From assembly GCF_905404315.1 (NCBI RefSeq), contig NC_066312.1, positions 15,797,001 to 15,861,000 of the forward strand: DNA of 64,000 nucleotides, read 5' to 3'. Positions 11,996-25,400 of the stretch are shown here, piece by piece (the stretch's first letter is position 1; each line of letters opens with the position of its first letter). This DNA comes from Leptidea sinapis (lineage: Eukaryota; Arthropoda; Insecta; Lepidoptera; Pieridae). A program made the translations under genes and the position numbers. The notes below the pieces were generated by a model. That model worked only from the letters and a program-made list of their open reading frames with translations. It had not been told where the DNA came from and ran no database searches.

Positions 11996-12424
11996 TTTGT
12001 GTACTGATATAACAGTTACAACAACTCATATGTTCTGATCAGACCATTTTATCAAAGGTACCTAGAACATAATATCTGTGAGAGGAAAAAGAACTATTCG
12101 AAGTGAAGCTGAAGTCATCAAGGCACAGATAGAAAGTAGCAATATAAGATCAGTAAACAACTAACTCAAACTCTATGAATATTACATATTGTTTCATTTA
12201 ATACCACTTCGGAAAGTAAATCTATAATGAGAAGACATAGCAAGAAACTCACTAATAACATCAGAATTCAATCAAGTAAATTTTTTTTACAAATATTTTA
12301 AATATGTAATATGATATCTTGTAATTTAATTATAATTACTACAGATTTAACACTATTACACATTTTACTTGATCATATCTCTGACCGTCTGTTTAGAAAC
12401 TGGGTGGAGATGTGAAGTTGAAAT

Positions 12425-12655
12425 TTACCAAACTAGTGGGAGGCTCCTTGGCAAAGGATGCCGGCTAGGTTATGGGTACGACAAAAGCGCCTATTTCTGC
12501 CATCAAGCAGTAATGTGTAAGCATTATTGTATTACGGTTTTAAGGGCTATTACAGGGCAAATGAGACTTAACAACTTATGTCTCAAGATGACGAGCTCAA
12601 TTTTTGGTTTTTCAAGAAGCCTGGGCGGCACTGCATTGTAATGGGCAGACCTTAA
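12425..12655 (-). repeat. SINE-like family D copy
   Basis: The reverse complement carries the family D landmarks ctgcccattacaatgcagtg, a block with aaatgagactt inverse, the cacagtaatg-like stretch, cctatttctgcc inverse and gggaggctcctt inverse. Further copies are at 15710, 24122, 30394, 32700, 38103, 44764 and 53928. Class not known to me with certainty. Confidence 0.65.
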
Positions 12656-12966
12656 CTAGTAGCATGAAGGTAGAACAAAAACTTTAAAGAATTTTCCACT
12701 ACTTCATATAAATTTGGCAAGAAGCGAGGACTCACAGAACAAGGAAAGACAAAAAACATTCGACAACCATAACCTGTTCATTAAAAAAAATAAAGTTAGA
12801 AAGAACTAACTGGATTGACAATGAAGTGGTATTAATCAAAAGATCACCTTAATGGAATTTTCACGCACGATCGACGACAGTCTGTACCTTTCGATACTCT
12901 GAATACTTTTTGATGTGATTATTGAATACGTACATCAAAAAATAACAGTTAATATGCTATACATTA

Positions 12967-13360
12967 TTTTTTTTTATGGAGAAGGAGGAAAACGCGCGTA
13001 TGGATCACCTGGTCTTCAGTAATAATCGCCACCCACAAACTCTTACAACACCAGAGAAATGACAGGAGAGTTGCCGGCCTTTAAGGAAGATGTACTTGCT
13101 ATTTTTGAAGGTACTCATGTCGTATTGCCCTGGAAACACCCCACAAGGAAGCTCATTCCACAGCTTTGTAGTACTTAGAAGAAAGTTCCTTGAAAACCGC
13201 ATTGAAACACATCCAGATGGTGGGGATGATATCCTAATTTGTGACGTGAATAAGGTGAAACAGCTCTTCAGAACATTCCCCGTGATAAATGCGATAGAAA
13301 ACATGTAATAGATCGACGTCTCTACGCAACGCCAAGTGATCCAGCTGTTCACATCTAGAT
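12967..13360 (+). repeat. SINE-like family M copy
   Basis: It starts tttttatggagaaggaggaa and continues through gagttgccggcctttaagga, accccacaaggaagctcatt and acacatccagatggtgggga. ORFs read across it on both strands are by-products of the repeat. Confidence 0.7.
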
Positions 13361-13490
13361 TATATTGACAGTACGCACAGTATGACTTCAATTGTTATCT
13401 ATATCTGTAAAAGTTTCAGAACATTAAAAGTTTCATCAAGAAATTTTAACCGTCCCCAATTTCAAATTATACATATTATTATTACAAACT

Positions 13491-13867
13491 AGCTGACCCA
13501 GCAAACATTGTATTGCCATCATAGTTAACAATTGTAGTAAATCAGTTTAGTAACAAAGTTAAATAACTATAGTTAGATAAAATTAAGATTGTTTTTTACC
13601 TCCTGAGAAAGTTAGAAAGATACAAAGATTCTAATTCATTTTAAACTATTCTTTCAATTTGATTACTGAATGACGGGGGACACATTAAAGAAATTACAAA
13701 ATTGTTGTTTACATTAAATTCAAAATATTTTCATATTTATTCACCTTTTAAGCCTTCTCTGGACTTCCACAAATAATTCAAGACCAAAATTAGCCAAATC
13801 GGTCCAGCCGTTATCGACTTTTAGCGAGACTAACGAACAGCAATTCATTTTTATATATATAGATAGA
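13491..13867 (-). mobile_element. Helitron-like non-autonomous element
   Basis: On the minus strand it runs from tctatctatatatataaaaa, through gaattgctgttcgttagtct and ggctggaccgatttggct, to an end resembling gctgggtcagctagt. This matches 35690-36058 (+) and a shorter copy at 44093-44296 (-). The 3' CTAG end followed by T fits Helitrons. The assignment is tentative. Confidence 0.6.
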
Positions 13868-15709
13868 TTATAAAGCGATCGGGTGTTAATATGAAGTGCT
13901 TATGTTATATTGTTGGTAAGCATAAAATAATACACGAATAAAAATATATGTTTTGTTTCAATTAAGTTCGAATGCTAACTGTTTCATTTCGGGTGTGTAT
14001 TACTTCATTAAAACATAAAATGGAGCTTGCGTTGTATGAATTGTAAACACAAAAGATTTAATTTGTAGTTCATTTCAGATAATGTTGCATGAGGCCTTCG
14101 TTGCCATATTTTAATTAAACTGATGACTTGGTTGATCCTATAAATTACGGATCTTACTCATTAACATTTATGACTTATACGATTTAATTTGTACAGAGCG
14201 ATTACAAATGAGATGGCGCTATTAAGATATTTATTTTGTCAAACTTGTGCTTGCAAATTGTGGTGCTACATTCGAATCACGCCATTCATAGTCATAAGCA
14301 GCACAACACAATTCATTCTGTAGTATGTGTGTTTGAGTTCAGATGTACTCACGTTTCATGAGAGTCCCACATAACCAACACAGCCGGCTGCGTTAGTATG
14401 CATGAGCATTCACAACCATCTTATCGTTATCCCGGAGAGTAGACCTTTCACGTTCGTCTAGGCGCAAAAAAAAAGATCCGCTCCACAATCCCGCACACAA
14501 ACAATAGCATTTAAGCGAAGTTGACGAAGAAGACCATAATGAAGGCAAATCGCTTAGATGTCTCAATCATTAGTTTCCTGTCACTTTTCGGTAGGTAACA
14601 CAGGCGGAGGGCACAGACTATCGTGGACGAAACTCACAGATCGCACGCACCCAGAGTACAATCAACGCACGCTGCAATATTAGAATTGATTTTAAATTCG
14701 TATCGTATAGAGTACCGTATTATGAGACAACGTATTCTTCGTCTATGTTTTTGTATGCACGTTCAATCATTTGACGGAATACAACAGACCAATTGCTGTT
14801 TAGAATCCTAAGTTGTTTCAACTATAACAGGACTAGCCTAGATTACGGAATGGTATGCATTATCTATCTCGCACCAACTCGACATTATTTCTATCAGTTT
14901 GGGACAGATTCAGGAAAATAAAGCAAGTAATAACTGCAGAATATAATTAATTTGTTACACTCTTATGGGAATCGAACAGATCATTTATAATGACGTTTAT
15001 TTCAATAGAAAACAAGTAATATATTATATTGATAATAAATTAGGTGCAAGGTGTTTTATTTATAATTTTCTATAAAAAATATTCTGGCAAAATCTTGGTA
15101 CCTAACGTACCGTGTAGACTATTTTTCATGAACTTTATAATTTTCAAATTTACTCATAATGCACCGATTTTAATTTCACTGTTACGTTATTAGAATTGAT
15201 TCGAATTGAGCAATGTTAATAAGCGACGAAGCATTTAATATATGATAATATATATATCAAGTATAAAATACGCGACCAACTGTACATTCTTGTAAATGTA
15301 TGTAGTTTTGTGTGTGTGTGGTACTCGTGCGTTGCTCGACACATCATTCATTATCGTCGGCAGTTTGCTTTCATTATTCCCTCACAGTAGCATTCATTGG
15401 AATTCATTAAAATATTGACACGCCGTTATAAATCTAGCAAAAAATTTTAACAAGATGCCGTAGCGAGCGATTTTCGTTGATGTTTCGATAGGTCACATCG
15501 GATTCGTATCTGAATATCACTGCATGTGTCATCGAACGTCCAACAGTATACCGAACTGTTAAATTGGAATTTTAATGAAGTTTTATGACTTGTATTATTC
15601 GAAAGAAAAAAAATTTTTTCAAAGATATCAGTAGATCTTAGAATTTTGCGGAATAAAGGACGTGATCGATTTTTGGAAACGGCTCACATATGGGAGCAGA
15701 TTATTTTGT
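13868..15709. other. Intergenic, nothing recognised
   Basis: AT-rich sequence with a tgtgtgtgtgtgg microsatellite near 15309 and an agccggctgcg-containing GC patch near 14380. No ORF with family features and no repeat ends that I could pair. Confidence 0.45.
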
Positions 15710-15880
15710 TTGTTTTTTTTTTATGACAATTAGGGACGAGACGTGCAGGACCTTCAGGTGACGGTGATTGATACGCCCTGCCCATTACAATGGAGTGCCG
15801 CTCAGGATTTTTGAAAAACCCACAAATTCTGTGCGCAACTACAATAGCGCTCGTCACCTAGGAAAAAAAGATGTTAAGTC
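15710..15880 (+). repeat. SINE-like family D copy, 3' truncated
   Basis: It contains gggacgagacgtgcaggac, tgatacgccctgcccattac and a pair of inverted gctcaggattt / aaattctg-type blocks. It ends after gcgctcgtcacc. Confidence 0.65.
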
Positions 15881-16334
15881 CCATTGTTAATACTCAACTT
15901 TGATTTTCTATAATTAAATTTTAAGTTACTTATTAGTGCATTCAAATCTTATAATAATACAAAGATAGAAAGCGTTAACAGGTGTAAAAGTATGTGCAGG
16001 TGAATGCAACATTTACACTCAAACGAACTATCATAAATATCAGCCCACCGGGACATAAATGGGACCCAACCGCACTGTACTCGTTAATAAAAATTAAATT
16101 GATAAGGTGAATATAAAAAGAATTTATTTATTTACCTTCTCAAAGGTAACATTCGAAACTTTTTAACTGTACATTCATCCTTACCAAAAACCGCGTAGTG
16201 AAAACCCGTCAATGTCTCATTGTCATTCACCGCAATCAACCTGTCTTCTGTGACAATACAAAAGAAACAGGTCCTACCATGATTTATATATAAAATATCG
16301 GATACGTTGATTCATTATAAAAATATATAAGACG

Positions 16335-16445
16335 ATGCCTTCGAACGCGGAGGAGCGAGTGAGGCAAAAAGCAGGCTGGTTGGCACGGCCGGCTTGCAGA
16401 ATTCAAAATGAATACAATCCGGAAGCAGTGTCTCAGTATTTTCAG
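16335..16445 (+). CDS. ferlin exon 1 (candidate start, before C2B)
   Basis: It opens with ATG at 16335, reads MPSNAEERVRQKAGWLARPA and ends QYFQ at the donor cag|gttatg, 37 codons, phase 0. The Glu/Arg-rich lead followed by a strand entering C2B resembles the segment before C2B in otoferlin. A TATA-like run (tataaaaatatataag) ends only a few bases before the ATG, so either the 5' UTR is tiny or an upstream exon joins at ...aag|acg. No C2A exon was seen upstream. Confidence 0.6.
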
Positions 16446-19400
16446 GTTATGTACAAGCCGATTCTTATAAATAATTTATTAGACACCCTTATTGGTACAT
16501 GTAGGAGCACGAGCATATCTTTTTGTTTATTATACAATGGAATTCTTTGTGGATGAGGCAGGCGGGCCACTTGATATAAATTATGTATTTGTGCTCTTTT
16601 CTGTATGTTTCATAAGTTATGTGTCTATTTGCTTTGTTGTCTTATATAAAAAAAACCTATTTTACTTTTATTAATAGTGTCATCATTTAGCTCGTGTTTT
16701 TATTTCAGACAATATTATAGAAGTTATCTGCAACTACGCAAGACATAATTATTCCAATTTATATGAGAAGCCCTGAATTATGAATATACTGTTAAATTAA
16801 TATTATGTACTCACGCTTTATATAAACTATTAACGAATACGTATGGAGCTAATAATAAATTATTATTTGCATAGTAAATTACCAAATTGAAACGCACTTT
16901 TTGTTGCTGATAAGGATCAATCTTTGGCAAAGAAATGTATTACTAAAAATGAAAGGATATACCAAATTTTTTGCTTTATTATTTTTACACGAAAGATAAC
17001 TGACTTCCTATTCAAACTTTTGTTAGAAATCTTACTTTTTTTATGTTCTTTAGAGGATAAATCCTGTCGTGGTCTCAAATGCGGTAAGGTCATTAAACGA
17101 ATAAACTTTATGCATTGGAGGCAACAGTAACTATTTTGAGCAACTTATTAGTTAAGTAACAGTGAGGTATGAAAGCAATTTGCAAAATTTTTCTATTTGC
17201 TTTCATTTTTAGTAATACACATCTTTGCAAAGTTTGATCCTTATCAGCATCAGAGTCCATTTGTAAAATAATGCGTTTTTTTTTCAAAAATCTTTCGGGT
17301 CGATTTCCGTCAAAAGTTCTAAATATAAAAAAAAAAACTAAATATGCAGTTATTGGTTTCTTGCATATCAAGGGCATGAATCCTTTCATGACTTTTCTCT
17401 TAGTCTCGTAGTTTCCGACTTGGCCATCACCGCCCTTCTCAAAATACCACACTGTTATGATACGGGATATGATATATGACGAAACAAGCATAAAATATAG
17501 TATGGAAAATTACACCTTTTGATCAATTATTCTTACAACGCCAGTTTAACCACAGGAGCGTTTTCGGCTGATTACGAAGAACATACGCATTTGAAACTAT
17601 CAACATCGTATAGATCTGGAAACACTACAAAGGGTTCATTTTTAAGTTTGCATTAAACTTAATTCGTTGAAGATATGGAAAAGAGTAGTTCCTCTTCCCT
17701 TCAGGCTTGTAAAGTGAAATAGCTCTTCGAAACACTTCCCGCGTTATAATATGTTCAATAATGCGGCGTCTCTACGAAATGCCAAGGAATTTTAATCTGA
17801 AAAAGTCATATTTCCAGCGATACCCTATTTTTTTTTACTTTTATGCAGATATCCGTTAGCATCATAGAAGCAAGGCAACTGGCGTGGTCAAATGCTCAAT
17901 CAGCCAGTTCATTTGTAATTGTACTTCTTGGAAAAAAAAAACATAGAACCACCTTAAGAAAAAACATGGCCAACCCATTGTACAATGAAGTATGTATATT
18001 AAGTTACTTACAGGATTTTTATTAATGTAAAATTATAAACATTTTGATTTGACTTGACTTGACTTTTAAAATAATACTAATGTGGATTCCTTTAAATTAG
18101 CTTTACGTTGCAATAACATCATTAAAAATTGTCAATTTAATAGTATTTTATATATGATATATTAAAATACATATAAGGTGCCCTTACATAATTTTTTCAT
18201 CGGTTTCTGAATACCAGAAATACAGGCTATTTGCAAATATTATTGGCATTTATACATTTTGGGACTTAATTACCACAACGCTAAATCATTATCACTTATT
18301 ACGAATTATGTTCAGGTATACCTTAGGGGTAGGAATCGATAGATCTGAGGTTAACACATTTGGTCGTGGTTACAGAAGCAGTCATACAACGCAGTCATGG
18401 TATGTAATATAATATGTGTACAGCTTCATTATCTGCTTTTACAACAAAATATCCATGTACGCCCGTTGTTAATAATCAATCATAATCCAGTGTTGATATA
18501 TTAATAAATTACTTGATTTAAGTATGCCAATTATCAATCCATTGATAGAGATTTCAACCTTAACTATTACACAATCGTTGAGTAGGCGGATTATATTTTA
18601 CTACATTTCCCTCTGTTCGAAAATGGCAGTTTTGCGATATCGAAAGCAATCGAAATATTCGGACATGTGTTTTAATGAGTCGCAAATTATTATATCTATA
18701 CTATTATAATACCTAGAAGATAGTTCACATTCTTTCTCGCAATTTTTTGTTTTAATACGGGTTTAAAATTGCAGTTAGTAAACATGGTTACAGACTTTTA
18801 TTTTCGAGATGTATGCAAGCCTTAGTGTTCTACAACAATCAAGTCTATGGTTCGGAGTGATGGAGCCGAAATGTTGTGCAACAACACGGCTAATTGGAGA
18901 AACCACTGTTAATCTTGGAATTGTTTGGCTACAGCCAAGTAAGTGTCTCACAATATATACATACTACTACTATGAAGTTTATGTCTGTCATATCAAAAAT
19001 AGCAAATTTACTAAATACGAATAATTTCCTACGTTGTATTTTTCAACTTTTCCATAGATAACTGTTTTATTGTTCCGGCTTGTCTCCGAAGCTTATTTTG
19101 AATATTTGCTGATACACTAAATGAAAATATTTATTTTTGCAAGTCATGTTGTTTCAATATTATTTTTCGACAGAACACCAAATTTATCAGAAATGGACGC
19201 AACTTTCGGTGCCTCACGAACCCTCTGCAGCTATATATGGATTTCTGAAAATCGATGTTTCAATATTATTGAAAGGAGAAATACGAGACATGGCATCTAT
19301 CATAAGATGTGAAAAATTTGAAGAGTAAGTGCACAATTTGAAAAGGAAAATAGTGTATTACCTTATTAAAATATTACGATTGAATTACATGATTTTGTTA

Positions 19401-22400
19401 TCACTGATGTCATCGTATATACGGCTTACAGTTAAGCAACAAAGTAATCAAGCTCACCTTAAAAAATACGGGTTGGAAATGAGATTTTTGATAACTTTTT
19501 TCATTTCGCTATAGATTTAGTTGCAGCTGTTGTAGATTTCTTTATTACAAATATGTTTGATATTATGGGTATTAACAATTATTATTGAAGTTCTATATCT
19601 ATAGACAAATCACGTCGTATAAAACTAAAGCGGGTATATGGAACATGCCACAAATTACAACTAAATAAGCTATGACTGCTATTTCTATACATTTCTGCAT
19701 TTACTCCAGTAGTTTAAAATATTCTTGGTCACTAAGCAGCAATGTAAAACATTTATTCTGTTCAGGTTTGATTCGGACAGTGACAGTTGACGCACGATTA
19801 AGGAGAAAATTGAACTAACATTGTCTTTAAGCACACTTTTGTCGGTTCCGCTATCAGACTGCGGATTATTTGTGCTTATATGTATAAAGAACGTTAATGG
19901 GTATTGAAACATTAGTAACAGATAGTATTTCCAGTAATCTTCAACCATCAAATCCTGAGCAACAACGAGCAAAGTATACTTTAACAATATATGGCGCATT
20001 TGGAGTTCCTTGTGGGAGCCACAGTCCTGGTGACAGACGACACAGCAAGGCTCCAAGTTGCTATATTCGTGTATCATTCTGCGATTTAGTGGTGAGAATA
20101 CAGACAAAGCTATTACAGTTCACAAGAAATTAAAGATATATCTGAAACAAGAAACCGATCCTGTTAACGTTCCAAACGGTTTTTCTTTTTCATTCGTTCA
20201 CAAAAATCGTCACCTTTTTGCTCTAAATAATAATTTTCATTATTATAACACTAGAAATAGGGGATTGCTTGTAACTAATTCTAGTAGTCTTCATAAGACA
20301 GCTTTATTATAAATGTATACACTTTTATAATACAGTTCCAGCCACTGTTCAGGCATTATCTGTGAATTAATTTAACTGTTTTATTAAAAAATGGATATGT
20401 CGTAAATCGTACTCCACAGCTGAAAATCTAAGTGATTGGACAGCCTGGGACTAAATAATGATTATTTTATAGCAATTACAATGATAGTAAAATATTGTTT
20501 AATTTATTAAAAACAGCGCATAAAAAATATTAGGATAGTTTCTTTCGCCGCTTCTTCCCTCTCAAAGCGCCATTTGTTTGCGAAGCGGTGGTAGTGTTGA
20601 AAGTGACATCAAAAGGAATTCAAAAGGAGTCAATTTTAAGAAAATAATTACCTTTTATGCGTTTATTCACATCAAGGGTACTTTAGATACTTGAGTGAAA
20701 CGATTTGAATTAAATATTTATGGACGAAGTTTCCTTTATCTGATAAATATAAAAATTATTTCTTCATATTTTAAAGGACTTCGTTAAATATATTAATTGC
20801 AATCATAATTACAGTCTTAACTTTGTATTGTGGTTTATTGTCAGTGTAGTAAGAAACATTAGTGCCAGTAATATGACACTTTTTGAACTAACTTGAACTT
20901 CTTTTGTAATCTTTCAATGTTAATATGACATGGGAATCTTTAGAAGACCGCTTTCCTGAGATCGACATTTGTGAATCCTCTAGTTTTGTTACAACAGTAC
21001 ATAATATATAATATTTATCTAAAAAGTTGTAATATGTGTTGAATCGATGTTAAATCTATTTATTAAAAAAAAATAACACCACTAAAACCATTTAAGGCAA
21101 AGACAAGTGTACAACAAAGAACTATTAACCCAATTTTTAATGAGGAAGTATCAATAGTTGAACTCTTTCCAAATAACTGTCAAACGGTGTTTATTGAAGT
21201 CATTTCAACAGATATGGGTTATAATCAAATTATAGGAAGTACTAAATTGAAGATGGAGGATATTTCCCATGATGGTGAAAATGGTAGAATATTATATTAT
21301 TTACGTAGAATTATCTATCTAAAACTGAAGATTAATATTAGACACAGCATATAACATGATCGTTAAAACTTTGTATTGTAATTGTATAAAGCTTAAATCA
21401 ATATTTTAATTAGGCGTAAACCAAAAAACATTCTTTAAAGATAAACCCTAAAAGCATTGAGATTCGTAAGAAAATTGGAAATATATTTCTGTCCGTAACC
21501 AATGAATAGTTTTAAAATATTATGAGCAATTTGAAAGCAAATACAAATTAATTGCGTCGAATGACTAGTTGCCGATGAATGATATTACTCTGTTTTAGCA
21601 GAGCAGCTTGCATAATTTATTATATTTCGTTGAAAGCGAAGGTGACAAAATAAATGGTGGTTCATTTAAAAATAATTGCATTTACGGTATTGTTTATGTT
21701 TGTAGTAATGTTAGCGATACATTTTTTAATACATTCGCTTTCATCATTTTGAGTGAATTATCTACTGTTATTTTAGTGCTTGGTTTTTCTATCAAAATGT
21801 AAGATTTCTAAGGAATAAAACGTGAGTAACCCTTAAATTGCTGTGTACTACCTTTTGTTTTGATGCAAGCATTCGATCTGTCTGGCCAAGTATATATATG
21901 GTTTTATGGTATGGATTTCATGGAAATAATAAGCCATTGTCCGCATAAGGTTGTATTACTTAAAAGGCTCGATATTATAGCCATATAGAATTATTTGTTG
22001 TGAAAGGCCTTCAGATTTGGACTAGACGAGTACAATTCTTATGATCTATAAAATGTTCGCATTTCATGACCTCGTAATGAGACGTATCTTAAATTGTGGG
22101 TCTTAGGTTTCACAACTCTATCACTGTCAATGTCTTAATATACATTGGTTGCAGTTATTATTCCTTTTTCATTAAAAACAATGCAGGGGCTTTGCCATTC
22201 CGTGCTAAGACAAGCAACACCAAACCATGGCATCTAGGAAAATTACAAAGCGTCATTATGTCTGACAGTTATATATAGTTACTAGCTGACCCAACATACG
22301 CATGTATTGCCGATATTAAAATTGCGATACAAAAGTAACTGTTGATCGTAGAAGAGTGAAAATTAGAAGTTGTATGTATTTTTTAATGCTGATTCATAAT

Positions 22401-25400
22401 CAAATCAAATTTAAAAAAATAATTTGTGTGGACCACCCTTAACATTTAGGGGGATGAAAAATAGATGTTGTCCGATTCTCAGACCTACCCAATATGCACT
22501 AAAAATTTCATGAGAATCGGTCAAACCGTTTCGGAGGAGTTCAATGTTTAACACCATGACACAAGAATTTTATATATAATAATACAGCGAGCTCAACATG
22601 GTCCCGTCCCATGGTCAATAATATCAGATATTTTTGGATGCAATTTTTTTATCAGAGAGATTAAACGAGCATACAAACTGGTCACCTGAGGATGTGTGTT
22701 CAATACGCATACTCTCATGTATTGCCACTGAAATTACAAAAGAGTTGGTGACCTTATACAGCATCGAATAAGCATACCTGTTGTAGGTATGCTTATTCGA
22801 TGCATACATAATATGAATCTGAAAACCGAAAACAAATAGGCACGTGGCGGGTGAGGATCAAACAGGGGTCAATATAACGGCGGTATATATTTCACGCCGA
22901 CCCACAAATTAATGCATTGTAACGGCCTGGTCAAACAGGGTGCGTTAATGCCGTCATAATATGTCGATGTTTATTCTGATAATTTTGCAAGAGCACGACA
23001 CATCAAAACTATAATATCTAATACCATGCTACAAATCTTGAAATAAACAGCCTAAATGACTAAATAATTTTCTGCCGCAGTATTTGTAGATCAATTTAGC
23101 ATTGATACTAAAACCCACCTTAAAATAGAAGCATGGTGAACGATGATTATACAAAATTTACAACATCCTTATAATGAATTTAGAATGTATAGACAGCGCA
23201 TTCAAATTATTAATTGTGTTATAAAATTCATAAAACAGACTGTGTACTGCTCTAGGGAACGCTATCAATAAGAGCAAAATTCACCAGAGTAATTTATACA
23301 CAATTATATTAATATTTATTGTAAATGTTATTAGTTTCATCTTACGACCCATATAGCTGAATGGTTTGTGACCCTGACTTTAGTAGTTCTTAATAACTAG
23401 AGGTCCCGGGTTCGAATCCCGTTAGGTGCAATCATTTATATGATCAATATGTATGTTTCCGAGTCATGGATATTTATATGACGTATTTATTAATATATCG
23501 TTGTCTTGTACCCATAGTACAGGCTATGAATACTTTGGGGCAAGATAATTTGTTTAAAATTGTGTCAACATTATTATATGATGTCTGTGGTGTGATCTTA
23601 CAAATACGTGTTTGTTTGTTTTGCAACATTGTATTCTTGATTTTTCAGGGTTTATTCCTTGCTTTGGTCCATCGCTATTACACATATACAGCTCTTCGAA
23701 TTATGGAAATATGGATCATGACAGTGGTCCCTACTATAGAGGTTGTTTGCACGTCGGTTTCAACACTATCGTACCTTATTATCAAGAAGAATTGAGAAGT
23801 GTTAGTGTGGAACCAGCTGAATCAATCCAAGCAGTAACTCACTTTTATTGTATTTACTACTTATTAAGTAGTTTACAAGCTAACAACATTCCTGCCCCGG
23901 GATTAAACTAAACTAAACTGCAACATCGTCACTCGTCGATTTAAAGGTGCTATAAGATAACAGTGGAAGCTGGTATGTTGAGTTAGAAATAAATTATGTG
24001 GTGTTAATACTGCCTCGGGTCAACACTGTCCATAGTGTTTGTTAGTTCTACTGTACTTAATTTGATCAGAGAGATCCTATCTATACTTAATATTGTGGCT
24101 AACAACGCTGCCTCCCCTTAGTTTTTTTTAATGAAAATAAGGGACGAGACGAGCAGGACGTTCACCTGACGGTAATTGATACGCCCTGCCCATTACAAAA
24201 TTAACAAACAAAGATTATTGAAAAACCCAAAAATTCCGAGCGGCACTACAACTGCGCTCGTCATAAGACGTCAAGTCTCATTTGCGCAGTAATTTTACTG
24301 GCTACAGCGCCCTTCCGACCGAAATACAGTAATGGCACCGTTGTGGTTCCACTGGTTTTTTACCCCGGTGGTGTGATATGACGGTAACCGGTAAGTGCTG
24401 TTACCGTTATAAGCTACGCTTCACCTGAAACAAAATCTACCACTACACCGGCGCCACTTGTGCGGCACTAAAGTAAACTATATTCGTCGGAGCGGTCATG
24501 TCGTCCTTTCTATGTGTGCAACGTTTCATTTGAATTGGGCTTACTGTTCTCGAGATATGAGTGAACGTTCATAGACTAATTTTCTTTTTTATACCTTAAC
24601 TCACTTAAGTCCCGTAGAACTTTGCTCGACAGTATGTTCCTCTTTAAATTACTACATAATATTATTGATTCTCCTCATCTTATATCGAAACTAAACCTCG
24701 CTGTTCCAAAAACTCAACCGAGAGCGTGTAAGAAATATAATCCATTTCTCTGTTATTATGCAGGATCTAATTTAGGCTATTTCTCTCCCTTGAATAGAAT
24801 TACCAGGGAATATAATAGTCATCACGATGAAGTCGACATATTTGATCATAAATTACATAAATTTAAAAAATATATTAAAACGGTTCTTTCAAGGGAGGGA
24901 TGACCTCAATCGTTATTTTTCGATAATATTTTGTGTAAATTTATATTAAGATTGTATTCGTAGATATATAATATATTGTAGTTCTTATTTTATTTTGTGG
25001 CTTAATTTAATTGAATAGCATGTCATTTTCGCCTATAATTGAGGCATCACTTACCATGTGAATGTTGTTGTTTTTGTATTATACTGTGTTTATATTAGTG
25101 TATTCCTTGTTGGCGTTATTTAATAAATAAATAAATAAATAAAATATAATATACTAGCTGAACCAGCAAACGTTGTATTGCAACACAAAGTAATTTAAAA
25201 AAATCAATAATTAAAAATTTTGGGGTACAAAAAACAGATGCAAACGATTCTCAGACCTACCTACCAAATATATCGTACTACAATAATTGTATTCGTTTGC
25301 CATCTTGCAATCCTATAGCGGTTTTATGGATGGAACAGATTAATATAAAAATCGCGATACAAAAATAGTTGTAGATCGTAGAAGGGCTGAATCATAATAA

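Noticed and set aside
12369..12641. 90-residue ORF
   Set aside because: It falls in a minus-strand family D SINE-like copy.
13005..13391. 128-residue ORF on the minus strand
   Set aside because: It lies wholly in a SINE-like family M copy. Equivalent ORFs appear in other copies (27251-27550, 50924-51250).
23344..23430. tRNA gene
   Set aside because: It continues into a SINE body shared with 48343-48610 and has the SINE tail.
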